A stretch of 64,000 nucleotides of DNA, taken from positions 3,720,001-3,784,000 of the forward strand of contig JAPFFF010000013.1 in the NCBI GenBank assembly GCA_039105265.1, in the 5' to 3' direction. A program made the position numbers and the translations under genes. This document shows, one piece after another, positions 1 to 10,674 of this stretch. The notes beneath the pieces were generated by a model that was not told the DNA's origin, did no database searches, and worked only from the letters and a program-made list of their open reading frames with translations. Within the stretch, counting starts at the first letter, position 1. Every line of letters starts with the position of its first letter. This stretch comes from Tritrichomonas musculus. Its lineage: Eukaryota > Parabasalia > Tritrichomonadida > Tritrichomonadidae.

Positions 1-1044
1 TTAACCGTTTAATATAATTTTCGGATATGTTATTATATAATAAAATTAATGGTTTTTTATCGAGGCAAAGAAACTTGATATAGCCATTAAAAAAAGATAA
101 AAATGTTTGAAAACCAAATCTTCTCAAATAAACGTCTATTTTATTTTAATATTCATTTTTTTGAATAAGCACGTTTTTTGGTTCTCACAAAAAATCTTGA
201 ATTTTCTGGAAAGACTGGAATAATATTACAAGCTCTAAACAATATATATCTTATATTATAAAATATAATGAGGTTTTACCGAGCCAATTAGGTTAAATAT
301 GTTTCTATTTTAGGATATTTATGTTTGCATAAATTTTTACATAAAAGCTCTTCAAATATTTTGTGAGTATAAAATTTGGATTATTTATTTATATCTTATT
401 AAAACAATTTCTTAAATAGAATTTATGTTAAATATATGATATAAATATGATAAAATAAATATAAAATGAAACACAAAAATTATTTACAAATAAATACATA
501 TATAATTATAAATCTCTAAATGCATTCAAAATTAAAAACTCATCCATAATTCAAAGGTATAAAAATATTTTGATAAAGCATTCATAAATAATTGTATGAG
601 CTATTTTAATTTCTCATTATTAATGAAAATAATGATAGATTTTTATTTTCTCAAATTATTGTATGTAATCATTCAATAAAATTAATAACATTTTATTGAA
701 ATTAAAATCATAGTTTAAATTTCCAATATCTTATTTAATTTTTCAAAACCTAAATTATAATTAATAATTATATATGTAACATTTTATATTCATTCATATT
801 TCCAATGTATAATAAATTTTTATTGATTTTCATAATGGATTACTTGAATCGTATTTTTGAATACTTAATAGTTTTTATTTATTCAATTTATATATTTTGC
901 ATATATCTCACAATAAAATTTAAATATAATATTTTATGGCTATTATAATAATATAAAATTCAATATAAAAACATATTATAAAATATGATGATTTAAAAAC
1001 CACTAGTTATTTCTATTTCGTTTTTTTCGAGTTTCCATACATTT
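1..1044. other. AT-rich intergenic DNA, no gene seen
   Basis: Very AT-rich with short homopolymers and no open frame that looks coding on either strand. No tRNA-like or GC-rich structured segment was seen. Confidence 0.6.
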
Positions 1045-1605
1045 AATACTCCTGCTTTAAGGAGTATTGAAATTATTTTATTTGTCAAATAATTGAATAC
1101 TTTTTGCTTTAAGGTTTGAGTACTTTGCTTTAAGGATTCAATACTTTAAATATATTTTCAGAGTATTTTATATAGTATTTTTTACAAAAATATTGGATAT
1201 ATTGCATTATCTTTTTGTCCTCACGACAATTAAATTGCACAATATACTTATATATTTAAGATTATATATAAAAACATTTATTATTAATATCAAGATACAA
1301 AATAAGACAAATTTCGTTTTAATTCAACCGAACATCAAGATACAAAATAAGACAAATTTGAGAAATACTGTAATAAGGAAAAAATCTTTGATTTTTCGAA
1401 CAAAAATTATAAATATATGATAAGTATAAGATTATAAATTTAAATAATTTTTTTATTTATATATATATTTGTAATTAAACAAGATACTCTTATTTATAAT
1501 TTTTTTAATTAGGGTCATAAGTTCGTTTGGCAGCTCGTCTTTTTTTTTTTAAAAAAAATTCTTATTACATTTTTATTTTTGAAAATGTAATAAGCTCGGG
1601 GTGTA
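1045..1605 (+). mobile_element. Truncated Mutator-like MITE fragment (copy A)
   Basis: This segment is nearly identical to 5624-6475, the right-hand part of the complete element at 5343-6475. It starts at a 9-bp-stem hairpin (AATACTCCT ... AGGAGTATT, 1045-1068), includes a 13-bp-stem hairpin at 1561-1594 and ends in the same terminal AGCTCGGGGTGTA (1593-1605). The left terminal inverted repeat is absent, so the copy is 5'-truncated. It lacks about 310 bp found in the complete copy (5915-6226). At that place it carries a 26-bp direct duplication (1289-1314 and 1334-1359). It has no coding capacity. Confidence 0.8.
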
Positions 1606-2461
1606 ATTAAGAACCAAATTAATCTATTAAAATAATAATATCTTTTAAATATAAAATACTTTTCTATCATTTTCACTTATCAAATAATTATTTTCTGCCA
1701 ATAGACAAGTTGTTATCTTTTGACAACTAGCTTTTCGTTTTTTAATATGTAAAATGTAAGTATAAAAAAATTAATTTTTCATATATATTAAATATTTAAT
1801 TATATATTACATATTTTTTTTTTCAATGACAATTCAAAAATTAAATGAGTAGATAAAATTTTTGAATTCTTAATCGTAATTGAATTTGTATTTTTTTAAA
1901 AAATCATAGTTTATAAACGGCATCGCAAGTTTCTTGTATTTATGTATCGATATCAAAAAGTCAATCAATTATCGATCTCGAGAATCGGAGAATAACAAGT
2001 CTAGTTAGTAATTATTTATTATTATTCTTGATATCTTTTCTATTAATTAGTATTGATTTTTATATATATATATTAAGATATCGATTTTATATATATATAT
2101 ATATATTAAGATAATCGATCGATTATTCATTATTAATTATTGATATCAGAGATAAAATTTTTGATTTGATATTGATATCAGAAAAATGGATCAATTATCG
2201 ATATCGAAAATCGAGACTTAACAAGCCTAATAACGAGATATGCATATAATAAAATACAATATTTTGAATAGTTTACAAATAAAAAATTGAAATAATAAAA
2301 ACACTAATACCTTGTTAAAAATTCATTATTTTTCTATAATAAAAATATTTTTCAATTGATTGTTTATATCAGAGAAAAAAATTGATTGTAAAATTTTTAA
2401 TAAGTACAATTAAAAAAGAATGACTTTCGGTCATTTATAAAAAAGACAAAGCTAATACATA
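1606..2461. other. AT-rich intergenic DNA with degenerate ATCGAT repeats
   Basis: No gene seen. The region is unusually rich in TATCGAT/ATCGATAT words between 1940 and 2230, including (AT)n runs near 2060-2105. Confidence 0.5.
1965..2232 (+). repeat. Pair of ~43-bp imperfect direct repeats
   Basis: Segments 1965-2007 and 2191-2232 align closely: both begin TCAATTATCGAT and continue with an AATCG core followed by TAACAAG and a CTA. They flank AT microsatellite and inverted ATCGAT words. Probably a decayed satellite or the ends of an old small element. Confidence 0.5.
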
Positions 2462-3574
2462 TTAGCTTGGCTTTTTAAAAGGCTTATACTGGCAATTCAT
2501 CTTATTAACACTTGGAAACAATCTATTTGTATTGAATGAAAGAATACTTTCTTTATTAGTACTGCCTTCTTGAGTAGAACTTAAATGCAGAGCTTTGTCT
2601 GAAGATGATACATTAGTTATAAATTGTGGAGGTTTTTCTAGAGTACTATAAGTATTAACTAAAGATTGATTCCTTAATAATGGTAGCTGTGCTTGATTAG
2701 TTGAATAGCCTGTACAATAATAAGGCATTTTAATGTTCTTTTTACAGTTCAATGAGCAATTTGAACGAGCTAATCTCCCATTTTTTAAAGAATTATAAAT
2801 TGGATATTGGAGTAGCTGTTCTGCAGTTGGTCGCATTTTTCTATTAATTGTTGTCATTTTACTAATTAAAAAACGAATTTGAGGATCAATTTCCTTATTA
2901 GGAAAAGTAATTTCACCAAATTGGATTGCATTCTTAAGTTCATCAATTGTTTTGTTAGGAAATGGCTTTTTACCTGTAATCAAATAATAAAATGTTATTC
3001 CTAATGCCCATATATCTGCTTTAAATGGACAAATTTGTTGTGGTTGCTTTAAGAATTCTGGTGCAAAATACATTAGAGTTCCGCATTTCTCTTCTGTCGT
3101 TTGGTTTGAATCGAATTGACGAGCGAGGCCAAAATCAGCTAGTTTGGGATGATCGTATTGATCAAGAAAGATATTAGCTGGCTTTATATCTCGATGCGCA
3201 ATATTCTTTGAATGGCAGTAATTTAATGCTTCCAGAATTTGTTTGGAATAAGAAATAAATTTTTCTGAATTTAAGCATCCTTGATCACATAATGATCCAT
3301 TCGGACAATATTCCATTACTAGATATTGCGAATCTTCGTCTTCAAAGGTCACGTAAAGCTTAATAATATTTGGATGATCGAGTGAAATCAATGCATTATA
3401 TTCATTTGGCGATATTTTATTTTTTGAAACTTTTTTAATAGCAAATTGATGAAGATATTTTGTTGCCTGGCATAAATGAACGCTTGAAAAAGCGCCGCTC
3501 CCAATTGGCCGTATGTATTCATAGCCATGTTTTTTTAGTGTGTTTTTCATCTTCTCAAATTCGTCCTCATTCAT
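2462..3574 (-). CDS. Ser/Thr protein kinase (CAMK/AGC-like)
   Basis: A 370-aa protein kinase read from the ATG at 3574; the frame stays open further upstream but without an ATG. Motifs in order: glycine loop GSGAFSSV (25-32), the ATP-binding lysine in AIKK (47-48), catalytic loop HRDIKPANI (127-135), DFG (147-149) and APE (171-173). All catalytic residues are present, so it should phosphorylate Ser/Thr. The HRDIKPAN loop and DIWALG helix are typical of trichomonad CAMK-like kinases. The roughly 95 residues after the kinase domain have no recognisable domain. There is no signal peptide or TM, so it is probably cytosolic. Three AACTTTTTGA(A/G)-type boxes lie 62-144 bp upstream. The substrate is unknown. 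Confidence 0.88.
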   Translation of the reverse strand: MNEDEFEKMKNTLKKHGYEYIRPIGSGAFSSVHLCQATKYLHQFAIKKVSKNKISPNEYNALISLDHPNIIKLYVTFEDEDSQYLVMEYCPNGSLCDQGCLNSEKFISYSKQILEALNYCHSKNIAHRDIKPANIFLDQYDHPKLADFGLARQFDSNQTTEEKCGTLMYFAPEFLKQPQQICPFKADIWALGITFYYLITGKKPFPNKTIDELKNAIQFGEITFPNKEIDPQIRFLISKMTTINRKMRPTAEQLLQYPIYNSLKNGRLARSNCSLNCKKNIKMPYYCTGYSTNQAQLPLLRNQSLVNTYSTLEKPPQFITNVSSSDKALHLSSTQEGSTNKESILSFNTNRLFPSVNKMNCQYKPFKKPS

Positions 3575-3635
3575 TTTTTGTAATAAAATTTTGTTATAAT
3601 TTTTGTTAAAAAAAAAAAAAATATCTTGAATGTAC

Positions 3636-3718
3636 ACTTTTTGAGAGAGAAAACTCAAAAAGTTGTTGCGAGAAGTACGTAAAATAAAAAATTCAATAGG
3701 CAGGTAATTCAAAAAGTT
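3636..3718 (-). promoter_or_regulatory. Cluster of TTCAAAAAGTT-type boxes
   Basis: Three copies of an (A/C)TCAAAAAGTT box occur 62-144 bp upstream of the kinase ATG at 3574. Two form a 10-bp inverted repeat (3636-3645 ACTTTTTGAG and 3654-3663 CTCAAAAAGT) and the third is at 3708-3718. The same word precedes several other genes in the window, so it is a candidate promoter element. This is inference from position and recurrence only. Confidence 0.4.
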
Positions 3719-5333
3719 GAAATTTGGCCATTATTTCAAATATAAAATTTGTGAAATTTAAAAAATGAATTTATTTTATAATTACAGTATATTTATATTT
3801 ATAATTTCATTAATTATCTATTTATATTAGTCATAAGTTTAAATACTCTTTTAAAATATATTAAGCTCTTAATTTTTGAAGATAAAATGAAAGAAATTAA
3901 ATATCTTTTTGTATTGTAAATATATGTAAAGCTCTGAAAAATTAATGTAATTAAACATGAAAATTTTTGAAGATATCTAATGTCTTTTCTTAAATTTACC
4001 TTTTTAAAAAATAATTAAAAATTACAAAAAAAAATTGTTGATTTCTATAGATGAAGATTATCACATTTGTAACATAAAAACTCATTATATAATTCATTTA
4101 GATGATACTATATATTTATTTATATATTTAAAAAATGTAATATAGTTATTTTATTTAAAATATCTTTAAAATTTATTTAAAATAATTAGATAAAAATGTT
4201 TATTCGATAAATCTCAGATTTGAATATGTATTCAAATTATTTCTCTCAATTTTTAATTTTCAAATTTTAGTATTCTCTTTTACAAATTTTTCTTAATTGG
4301 ATATCAATATATTTTTAATTAGCTGACACATTTAATCATTAATAAGAATATAAAAAATAATTATTCATATAATATTCAAAATCAATTGATACTTAACCTT
4401 TCTAGAAATCAAAATATATAAAAATAAATGAAATAATCAAATCTACATATATAAATGTAAACATATAAATTCTACACACTAATATATCTTTTAAGAATGC
4501 TTTGGTGTGTTGAATTTGGTAAAATATTTGATTTAATTGCATTAATAATTGTTCAAAAAACAGATTTCATCTCAGATTTTTGTATATATTACTAAATATG
4601 ACTGATTTATTTTTATTTTATTAGTTTATGCTTTAAAACCATCTTTTAATCTAAATCTTCTTTTTCATCGATTGTCCTTAATCAAATCATTAAAGCAATG
4701 GTCTCAGAAGATTTTGTCAAAGAAAAGTCTTTTCAGAGGTATTCATCTTAAGTGACTTAACGGTCATTTGTAACGTAACTATTTTTAATTGCATATTCCT
4801 GATTAATCTGTTGAATTCATTCAATAAAAAAAATGAAATATTTTTATATTCAGCCTATTAATTTAAATATAACATAGATTATGGTAAAAAATTACTTCAT
4901 ATATTTCAATAATTCTTATTTCACTAAATTTATTCAATATTTTTACATATAAATAACATACCAAACCATAAAAACCAATTTAATGCTATAGTGATGACCA
5001 AAAGTCTTTCCTTTTTTAAAAAAGAGTAAGTTTTTTATTAACAAAGAAATGGCAAGAGAAAATAATGTATTTCTCAAGATCCACATGGTTTTTTTCTTTT
5101 TTGATTTGATTATATTATACATCAGCATATAATTAAACATATTACCAGAAAAAAAAATTTGATATTTTATTAATTTTTATCGCCCAAATCAATTTATGTA
5201 TCTTTTAGAATTCCAATAATCAAAAAAACTAGCTATAAATCTGAAATTTTTATTCAAAATAATATATTTTTTCAAATTTTTTTCAAAAAAAAAAAAGAGT
5301 GAAAAAGCTAGTTATTTACAAAATAAACTCTCT
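3719..5333. other. AT-rich intergenic DNA, no gene seen
   Basis: About 1.6 kb without a supported gene. A 65-codon open frame on the minus strand (4943-5140) is hydrophobic and low-complexity with no homology that I recognise, so I treat it as chance. Confidence 0.5.
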
Positions 5334-5342
5334 TATAAAAAT

Positions 5343-6475
5343 TACACCCCGAGCTAAAGTCTATTTTAAACGGCTCTTATTACATCAAAATATCATTTAT
5401 TCAAAAAGCCAAAAAAGAGCATATTTCATGAAAATAAAAACGTTTTTTTTTTTAGTTTTTTGGTTAACAAGTTTATCTTTATATTTATATATATATATTA
5501 AAATTTGGTTAACAAAATTAATAAAAAAAACTTAACGTTTTCCAAAAATAACGAGCTGTAATAAGGACCTTTCAATTTGTTTTATATGGCTGAAATTTCA
5601 ATAGTCTCTTGTAATAAGAATTCAATACTCCTGCTTTAAGGAGTATTGAAATTATTTTATTTGTCAAATAATTGAATACTTTTTGCTTTAAGGTTTGAGT
5701 ACTTTGCTTTAAGGATTCAATACTTTAAATACATTTTCAGAGTATTTTATAGAGTATTTTTTACAAAAATATTGGATATATTGCATTATCTTTTTGTCCT
5801 CACGACAATTAAATTGCACAATATACTTATATATTTAAGATTATATATAAAAACATTTATTATTAATATCAAGATACAAAATAAGACAAATTTCGTTTTA
5901 ATTCAACCGAACATTTTGCTTTAGATAATCATAATATCTATAATTATAATACAATATTATTATTAATTTCATAAAAAAAATCTTATATATCTATAAATAA
6001 CCAAAATATTTATATATTTATAATAATAAATTTCTTTCAATTTTTAAAGAAATAAAAAAGTCCATTTATTCCTATCATAAAATGGTTTAATATAATATTT
6101 TATATTTATTTTGATATATATAAATGTTTGAATATTCTAAATAATAAATATATTATTTTTAATCGTTTAAAAACCAAAAAATTAATGTTCTTACATTTTG
6201 GGCTTTTTCAATTTATGTAATAAGATTTGAGAAATACTGTAATAAGGAAAAAATCTTTGATTTTTCGAACAAAAATTATAAATATATGATAAGTATAAGA
6301 TTATAAATTTAAATAATTTTTTTATTTATATATATATTTGTAATTAAACAAGATACTCTTATTTATAATTTTTTTAATTAAGGTCATAAGTTCGTTTGGC
6401 AGCTCGTCTTTTTTTTTTTTTAAAAAAATTCTTATTACATTTTTATTTTTGAAAATGTAATAAGCTCGGGGTGTA
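5343..6475 (+). mobile_element. Mutator-like non-autonomous DNA transposon (MITE)
   Basis: A 1,133-bp element bounded by perfect 13-bp terminal inverted repeats: TACACCCCGAGCT at 5343-5355 and AGCTCGGGGTGTA at 6463-6475. It is flanked by a perfect 9-bp target-site duplication TATAAAAAT (5334-5342 and 6476-6484). A 9-bp duplication with TIRs is characteristic of the Mutator (MULE) superfamily, which is known from trichomonads. There is no transposase frame; a 78-codon open frame over the left end has no support. Internally it has a 13-bp-stem hairpin (6431-6464) just inside the right TIR and an AATACTCCT hairpin at 5624. Intact ends and the perfect target duplication suggest a fairly recent insertion mobilised in trans. 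Confidence 0.85.
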
Positions 6476-6484
6476 TATAAAAAT

Positions 6485-7534
6485 ATATATTTTTTTCTGT
6501 TTTTTTTTTTTTTTTTTAGATAAAAAAAGACGATAGAAAATCAATAAGTGACATGTTACATAAAAATAAAATCGATTATTTTAAATTGTGAATTCTTTGA
6601 CCAAATAATATCAGAAAATAATAAAATAGAGTTTCTCGAAAACTAGCGCATGAAATTATTAATCATTAATATATTATTACATTTATATAATATAGTTAAA
6701 AAATATGTTAATTAATTTAAAAATAACGTGAATATTTTATATAAATGTTAATTGCAATTCTGTCTTTTGTAAATGTTAATCGCAATTCTTAGTTCTTGTT
6801 TTCAATTAAGGAGAAAGAGTTTTTAAAGAATGCATAATGAAAAATATTAAATCGGAAAATTTTGGAAAAAAATTATAATTCACAAATTGAATGTTTTCTA
6901 ATAATTATTTTTATATCAAACTCATCTCACATTAATTGATATTTATATAAGCATGAGCAAATTTATTTAAATTTTACTTCAATATAAAAAAAAGAATTTC
7001 AAGATTAAAATGATGAATTAAATATATTAGATGTTTTTAAAATAAGTCAATCATAATGATAAGCAAATATATTCTTTTATTGGATTAAAACTATAGAAGA
7101 GTGCTTCAATTACCGATATGCGGACATATGATATGAAAAATATTGATATATAAGCTGGTATATTTCGATAATTTTTTTTTTATCATTTTAACAAAATTAT
7201 ATGCTTTAATATAATATATAATCATTTTTTTTGATTAACATTGAGTTATTTAGAAATTATTTCAAAAAGTTTGATTTCTATCAATTTATTAGAATTTTGA
7301 ATTTGTTGTTTTTTTATTCGACTCAATTTTTTTATTATTTCATCCACAATATAATTCATTTATCGATTTTTATTTTCTTTATATTGTAAACTATTTATTT
7401 TGTTAGACATTATTTTTCTGTTGAATGGTAATTTTTCTTAAAATATATTTAGATCTTTGAATTCAATATTGAATATTTAATCGTTTTGATTTAACTAAAA
7501 TTGAGATAAGATAAAAATAATTATATTTTGTAGA
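6485..7534. other. AT-rich intergenic DNA, no gene seen
   Basis: No supported coding frame. A TTCAAAAAGTT box is present at 7261-7271, about 265 bp upstream of the next gene. Confidence 0.5.
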
Positions 7535-8179
7535 ATGTATTCTACATCAAACAAAAAGATCCAAATATATGTTTATAGGCCTTCAAAATATGCAATCAAA
7601 ATATCGGTCCCACCAACAAAGCGTCTAGGAGACCTATTTAATCATATTCCATCAAAAAATTTATTTTATGTTTACAAGGGAAGAGTATTATCTAATGATC
7701 AAACTTTGACTAATCTTGGAATAAGAGATGGTGATTCTATTGTATTATTTTTCAAAAAAAATTGCCGTAGAACCAACTTTTTCCAATTCAATCAAAATAA
7801 AAATCTTAATTCCTTTGATATCAATAATAAGCACATATGCAAAGGAAATAAATGCTTTGAGTTTGATGAAGGCGAAGATGATGATGAAATACAAAAATGG
7901 ATACAATGTACAAAAGATACTATGGCCTTTAATGAATCCTTAAAAATGATTATAAACAAGGATAATGCACATGAATCAGCTAGAATCAAAGATTTGCGTT
8001 TTGCTAAATTAGAATTAAAAAAGAGATGTTTTAGAAATTTATGCTATGATTACTCAAGAAGTGAAAATCAACATAAATCAAATGAAAATATGCAAAATTC
8101 TTCTCTCATAATTGATTATTCTGTTAATAACGAACCGTCTACCGAGCCTTTACCAATATTTTTTTCGCAAATACAATAA
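7535..8179 (+). CDS. Ubiquitin-like domain protein
   Basis: A 214-aa protein whose residues about 8-72 read as a ubiquitin-like fold: an opening beta strand IQIYVYRP, a mid-domain YKGRVLSNDQTL resembling the F-x-G-K-x-L-x-D-x-x-T-L strand-turn of ubiquitin, then LGIRDGDSIVLF, matching the closing strand of ubiquilin/BAG-type UBLs. There is no C-terminal Gly-Gly after the fold, so it is not a conjugated modifier. It is more likely an integral UBL that docks on ubiquitin receptors or the proteasome. The rest of the chain is low-complexity, with an acidic patch EFDEGEDDDE (about 109-118) and no second domain I recognise. It stands alone with no gene within 1.4 kb downstream. The stop runs into TAAATAAA. 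Confidence 0.72.
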   Translation: MYSTSNKKIQIYVYRPSKYAIKISVPPTKRLGDLFNHIPSKNLFYVYKGRVLSNDQTLTNLGIRDGDSIVLFFKKNCRRTNFFQFNQNKNLNSFDINNKHICKGNKCFEFDEGEDDDEIQKWIQCTKDTMAFNESLKMIINKDNAHESARIKDLRFAKLELKKRCFRNLCYDYSRSENQHKSNENMQNSSLIIDYSVNNEPSTEPLPIFFSQIQ

Positions 8180-9609
8180 ATAAACGATGTTTTTATTTCT
8201 ATAAAATTGTATTTGAATTTAACTTTTTCAATATATTATTTTATTTTATCTTATCAAAATTATATTGAAAATGAAGATAAGACTTTTTGAAAGCTATAAC
8301 CTTCCTATTCCATTGTTGTAAAAAAACTTTTCCATGAAAATTCATGCTTTATCATATTAAATATTAAAGCATTAACAATTTTTTTTATAATTCAAAATCA
8401 CTTCCATTATTTTCAATTGCAACCACATGGGTATTGAAATTTGGATAAAGGAATTGCGACTTTTTCTAATAACATAAATTTTTATTAAAACTAATATATA
8501 TTTTAACAGCAATTAATCTGATCTAAACGATGTCTTTTAATTTAATTTATATTCTAATATAATCCAAATGATTGAGATTTGCACATATTTCGGATCTTTA
8601 TTTGATTAAAAGAATTATATTTAAAAGTTTGATCAACGCATAGGTATCAATTATTTTGTAACAATCATCCAAAAAAATAGCCTAATTATTAGCGTTATGG
8701 AAATATACTAGGTAATTTATATTTTAAAAAAATTATTAATGCTTTATTAATTAATGTGTTGATCTTAATTCATATTAATGATTATTAATAGATTTTTATT
8801 TAAGATTTGTAAAAAAAAAAGGTGTATGACATATTTTTATTTGATAATAACAATGGTTGCTTTTCTTAATGTAATATAATTATTTTTTTGAATAATATCA
8901 ATATTTTGATATCATTTTAATGATGTTATTAAATTACATTACTATTGATCACAATTGTGATTGATTTTTGAAATATTTTTGGACTTATTCTTTATAAAAT
9001 TAAATCATTATCTAACATTTAAAATAAAATTCAAAATAAATCCATATTTAATAGGTTCATCATAAGGAAATAAAACTAATGAAGTTTAATTTTTTGTTTT
9101 TTTTATAAGTATTTGGCCTTATTAGAACAGATAATTATGTATAAATAATAAATTGAAAAAATATATAGAAAATTACTTATGAACTCTTCTGAAATGCAAT
9201 ATTGAAGATTTTTCATATGAATAATTAGACGATCACTTTTCTCACAATATTAAAATCTTGAATTCAAATTTTTTTCGAAAAAGCTTCATTACCTTTTAAG
9301 ACCAACGTTATCTAAAAAATCGCAAAGTAGCTTTATGATCATAATGAAAACGTTTATAATTATCGTAACAATTATTGTATGAATATAAAAACTGATTTTT
9401 ATTTTGAATATTTTGATTGGAGAAATTCAAAGAAAAAAGCTTGAGTTTTTTCATAAAAAGTCAAAATAAAAAAATTAAAAAATATTGAATTTTGAAATTG
9501 CATTGAAAATATTGACAATTTTTTAAATATCGTTTACTTTTATGATTTCTCTCAAAAAATCAAAAAGAAAAAAAAAAGTTAATAGCAAATCATTTTATAA
9601 AAAGAATAA
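8180..9609. other. AT-rich intergenic DNA, no gene seen
   Basis: About 1.4 kb without a convincing open frame on either strand. An ATCAAAAAGA word lies about 45 bp before the following ATG. Confidence 0.5.
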
Positions 9610-10446
9610 ATGAGTTACGTTGATTCGCCACAAAAGAAGCAAAAGCATCCACATTATGAACATCGAACAAACAAACTTGATAGAAAAGATAATGAATTCA
9701 CAAGTAAAAAATTCCATCATGTCAGGAATGTCTCAACACATAAAAAATTGATTAAATCCTTTGGTAGAATAGGAATGCGCTTAAATGACAAACCAATTAG
9801 AATTATTCCTGTTGGAGATTTAGATAAAGTTTGCTTTATATTGATAAATGACTATGAAGAAGAGAGCCTTATTGACAAAGAAAGAGATCTTGGAGTTGGA
9901 CCATTAAATGATGGCTATCTTGTTGGATTAAAGCATCATAGACTTGGATTTAAAGTTTTTTATCTTTATAATGCAGGAAGTGCCGAATTTTCAAGCTATC
10001 TCGCATTTTTCTTGAAGAGTGCAACAAAAGCACTCACAGTGTATTATAGTGGAAGAGGAAACAAGTGCGGAATTGAATTTGTTAATAATGAAGTGATGAC
10101 AAAAAGTTCAATCAAAGAAATTATTTCCAAGAATTGCAATAATGAGGCACATGTCATTTTCATATCAGAAACACTACATGGAGGATCAGTTTTTGATGTT
10201 GAAGGAAGCAAGAATTTGATTTCTTTGTCTGTTGAGAAAAATAAAAATGAAAACGAAAAGGAAAATAAAAGATCACAAGGAATATTTACGTACTACTTAT
10301 GTAAAATGATTGGTGAATGTCCAAATATCACACCAACACGACTTATTGAAAGAATGAAGCCATCACTTGCACGATTTGAAGAATCTTTCAATTGTGAATA
10401 TTCTAACAAAGAGCTAAGCGGAATTCCAATGTATTCAACAAATTAG
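9610..10446 (+). CDS. Catalytically dead caspase-fold (metacaspase-like) protein
   Basis: A 278-aa protein with a basic, low-complexity first 60 residues followed by a p20-type caspase fold: strand KVCFILIND (73-81), a DGYLVGLKHHRLGFKVF helix-strand (101-117), strand TVYYSGRGN (143-151) and strand HVIFISETLHGGS (181-193). In metacaspases these two strands carry the catalytic dyad as YYSGHG and D-x-C-H-S-G. Here the histidine position is Arg149, and the cysteine position just before the retained His190 is Leu189, so both catalytic residues are lost. It should not be a protease. A scaffold or regulatory role, as known for other pseudo-caspases, is inference. Residues 207-221 are an N/E/K-rich insert. 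No signal peptide. The fold assignment is good; the exact subfamily is uncertain. Confidence 0.72.
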   Translation: MSYVDSPQKKQKHPHYEHRTNKLDRKDNEFTSKKFHHVRNVSTHKKLIKSFGRIGMRLNDKPIRIIPVGDLDKVCFILINDYEEESLIDKERDLGVGPLNDGYLVGLKHHRLGFKVFYLYNAGSAEFSSYLAFFLKSATKALTVYYSGRGNKCGIEFVNNEVMTKSSIKEIISKNCNNEAHVIFISETLHGGSVFDVEGSKNLISLSVEKNKNENEKENKRSQGIFTYYLCKMIGECPNITPTRLIERMKPSLARFEESFNCEYSNKELSGIPMYSTN

Positions 10447-10674
10447 TTTAATTAATTGTTTTCTTATAATTTTGTTAATAAATTATTATTAAAAATTTTT
10501 ATTATTAGATTTATATTGTACAAGATTATCATGTAAATATTTAAGTTTAAACTATTGTGTTAAATAATTCAGTTTTTGATTCTTAGTTTCTCAAGGTAAG
10601 TGAGCAGAAAGTATGAATCATTTTTAAGATTAAAAATTTGAATATGTATTTGGTCGTTTAAAAACGATAATTGA

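Noticed and set aside
1193-1420. 75-codon frame in the first MULE fragment
   Set aside because: It lies within non-coding transposon sequence and is interrupted in the complete copy.
4943-5140. 65-codon minus-strand frame as a membrane protein
   Set aside because: AT-rich hydrophobic translation without homology, conserved start context or neighbour support.
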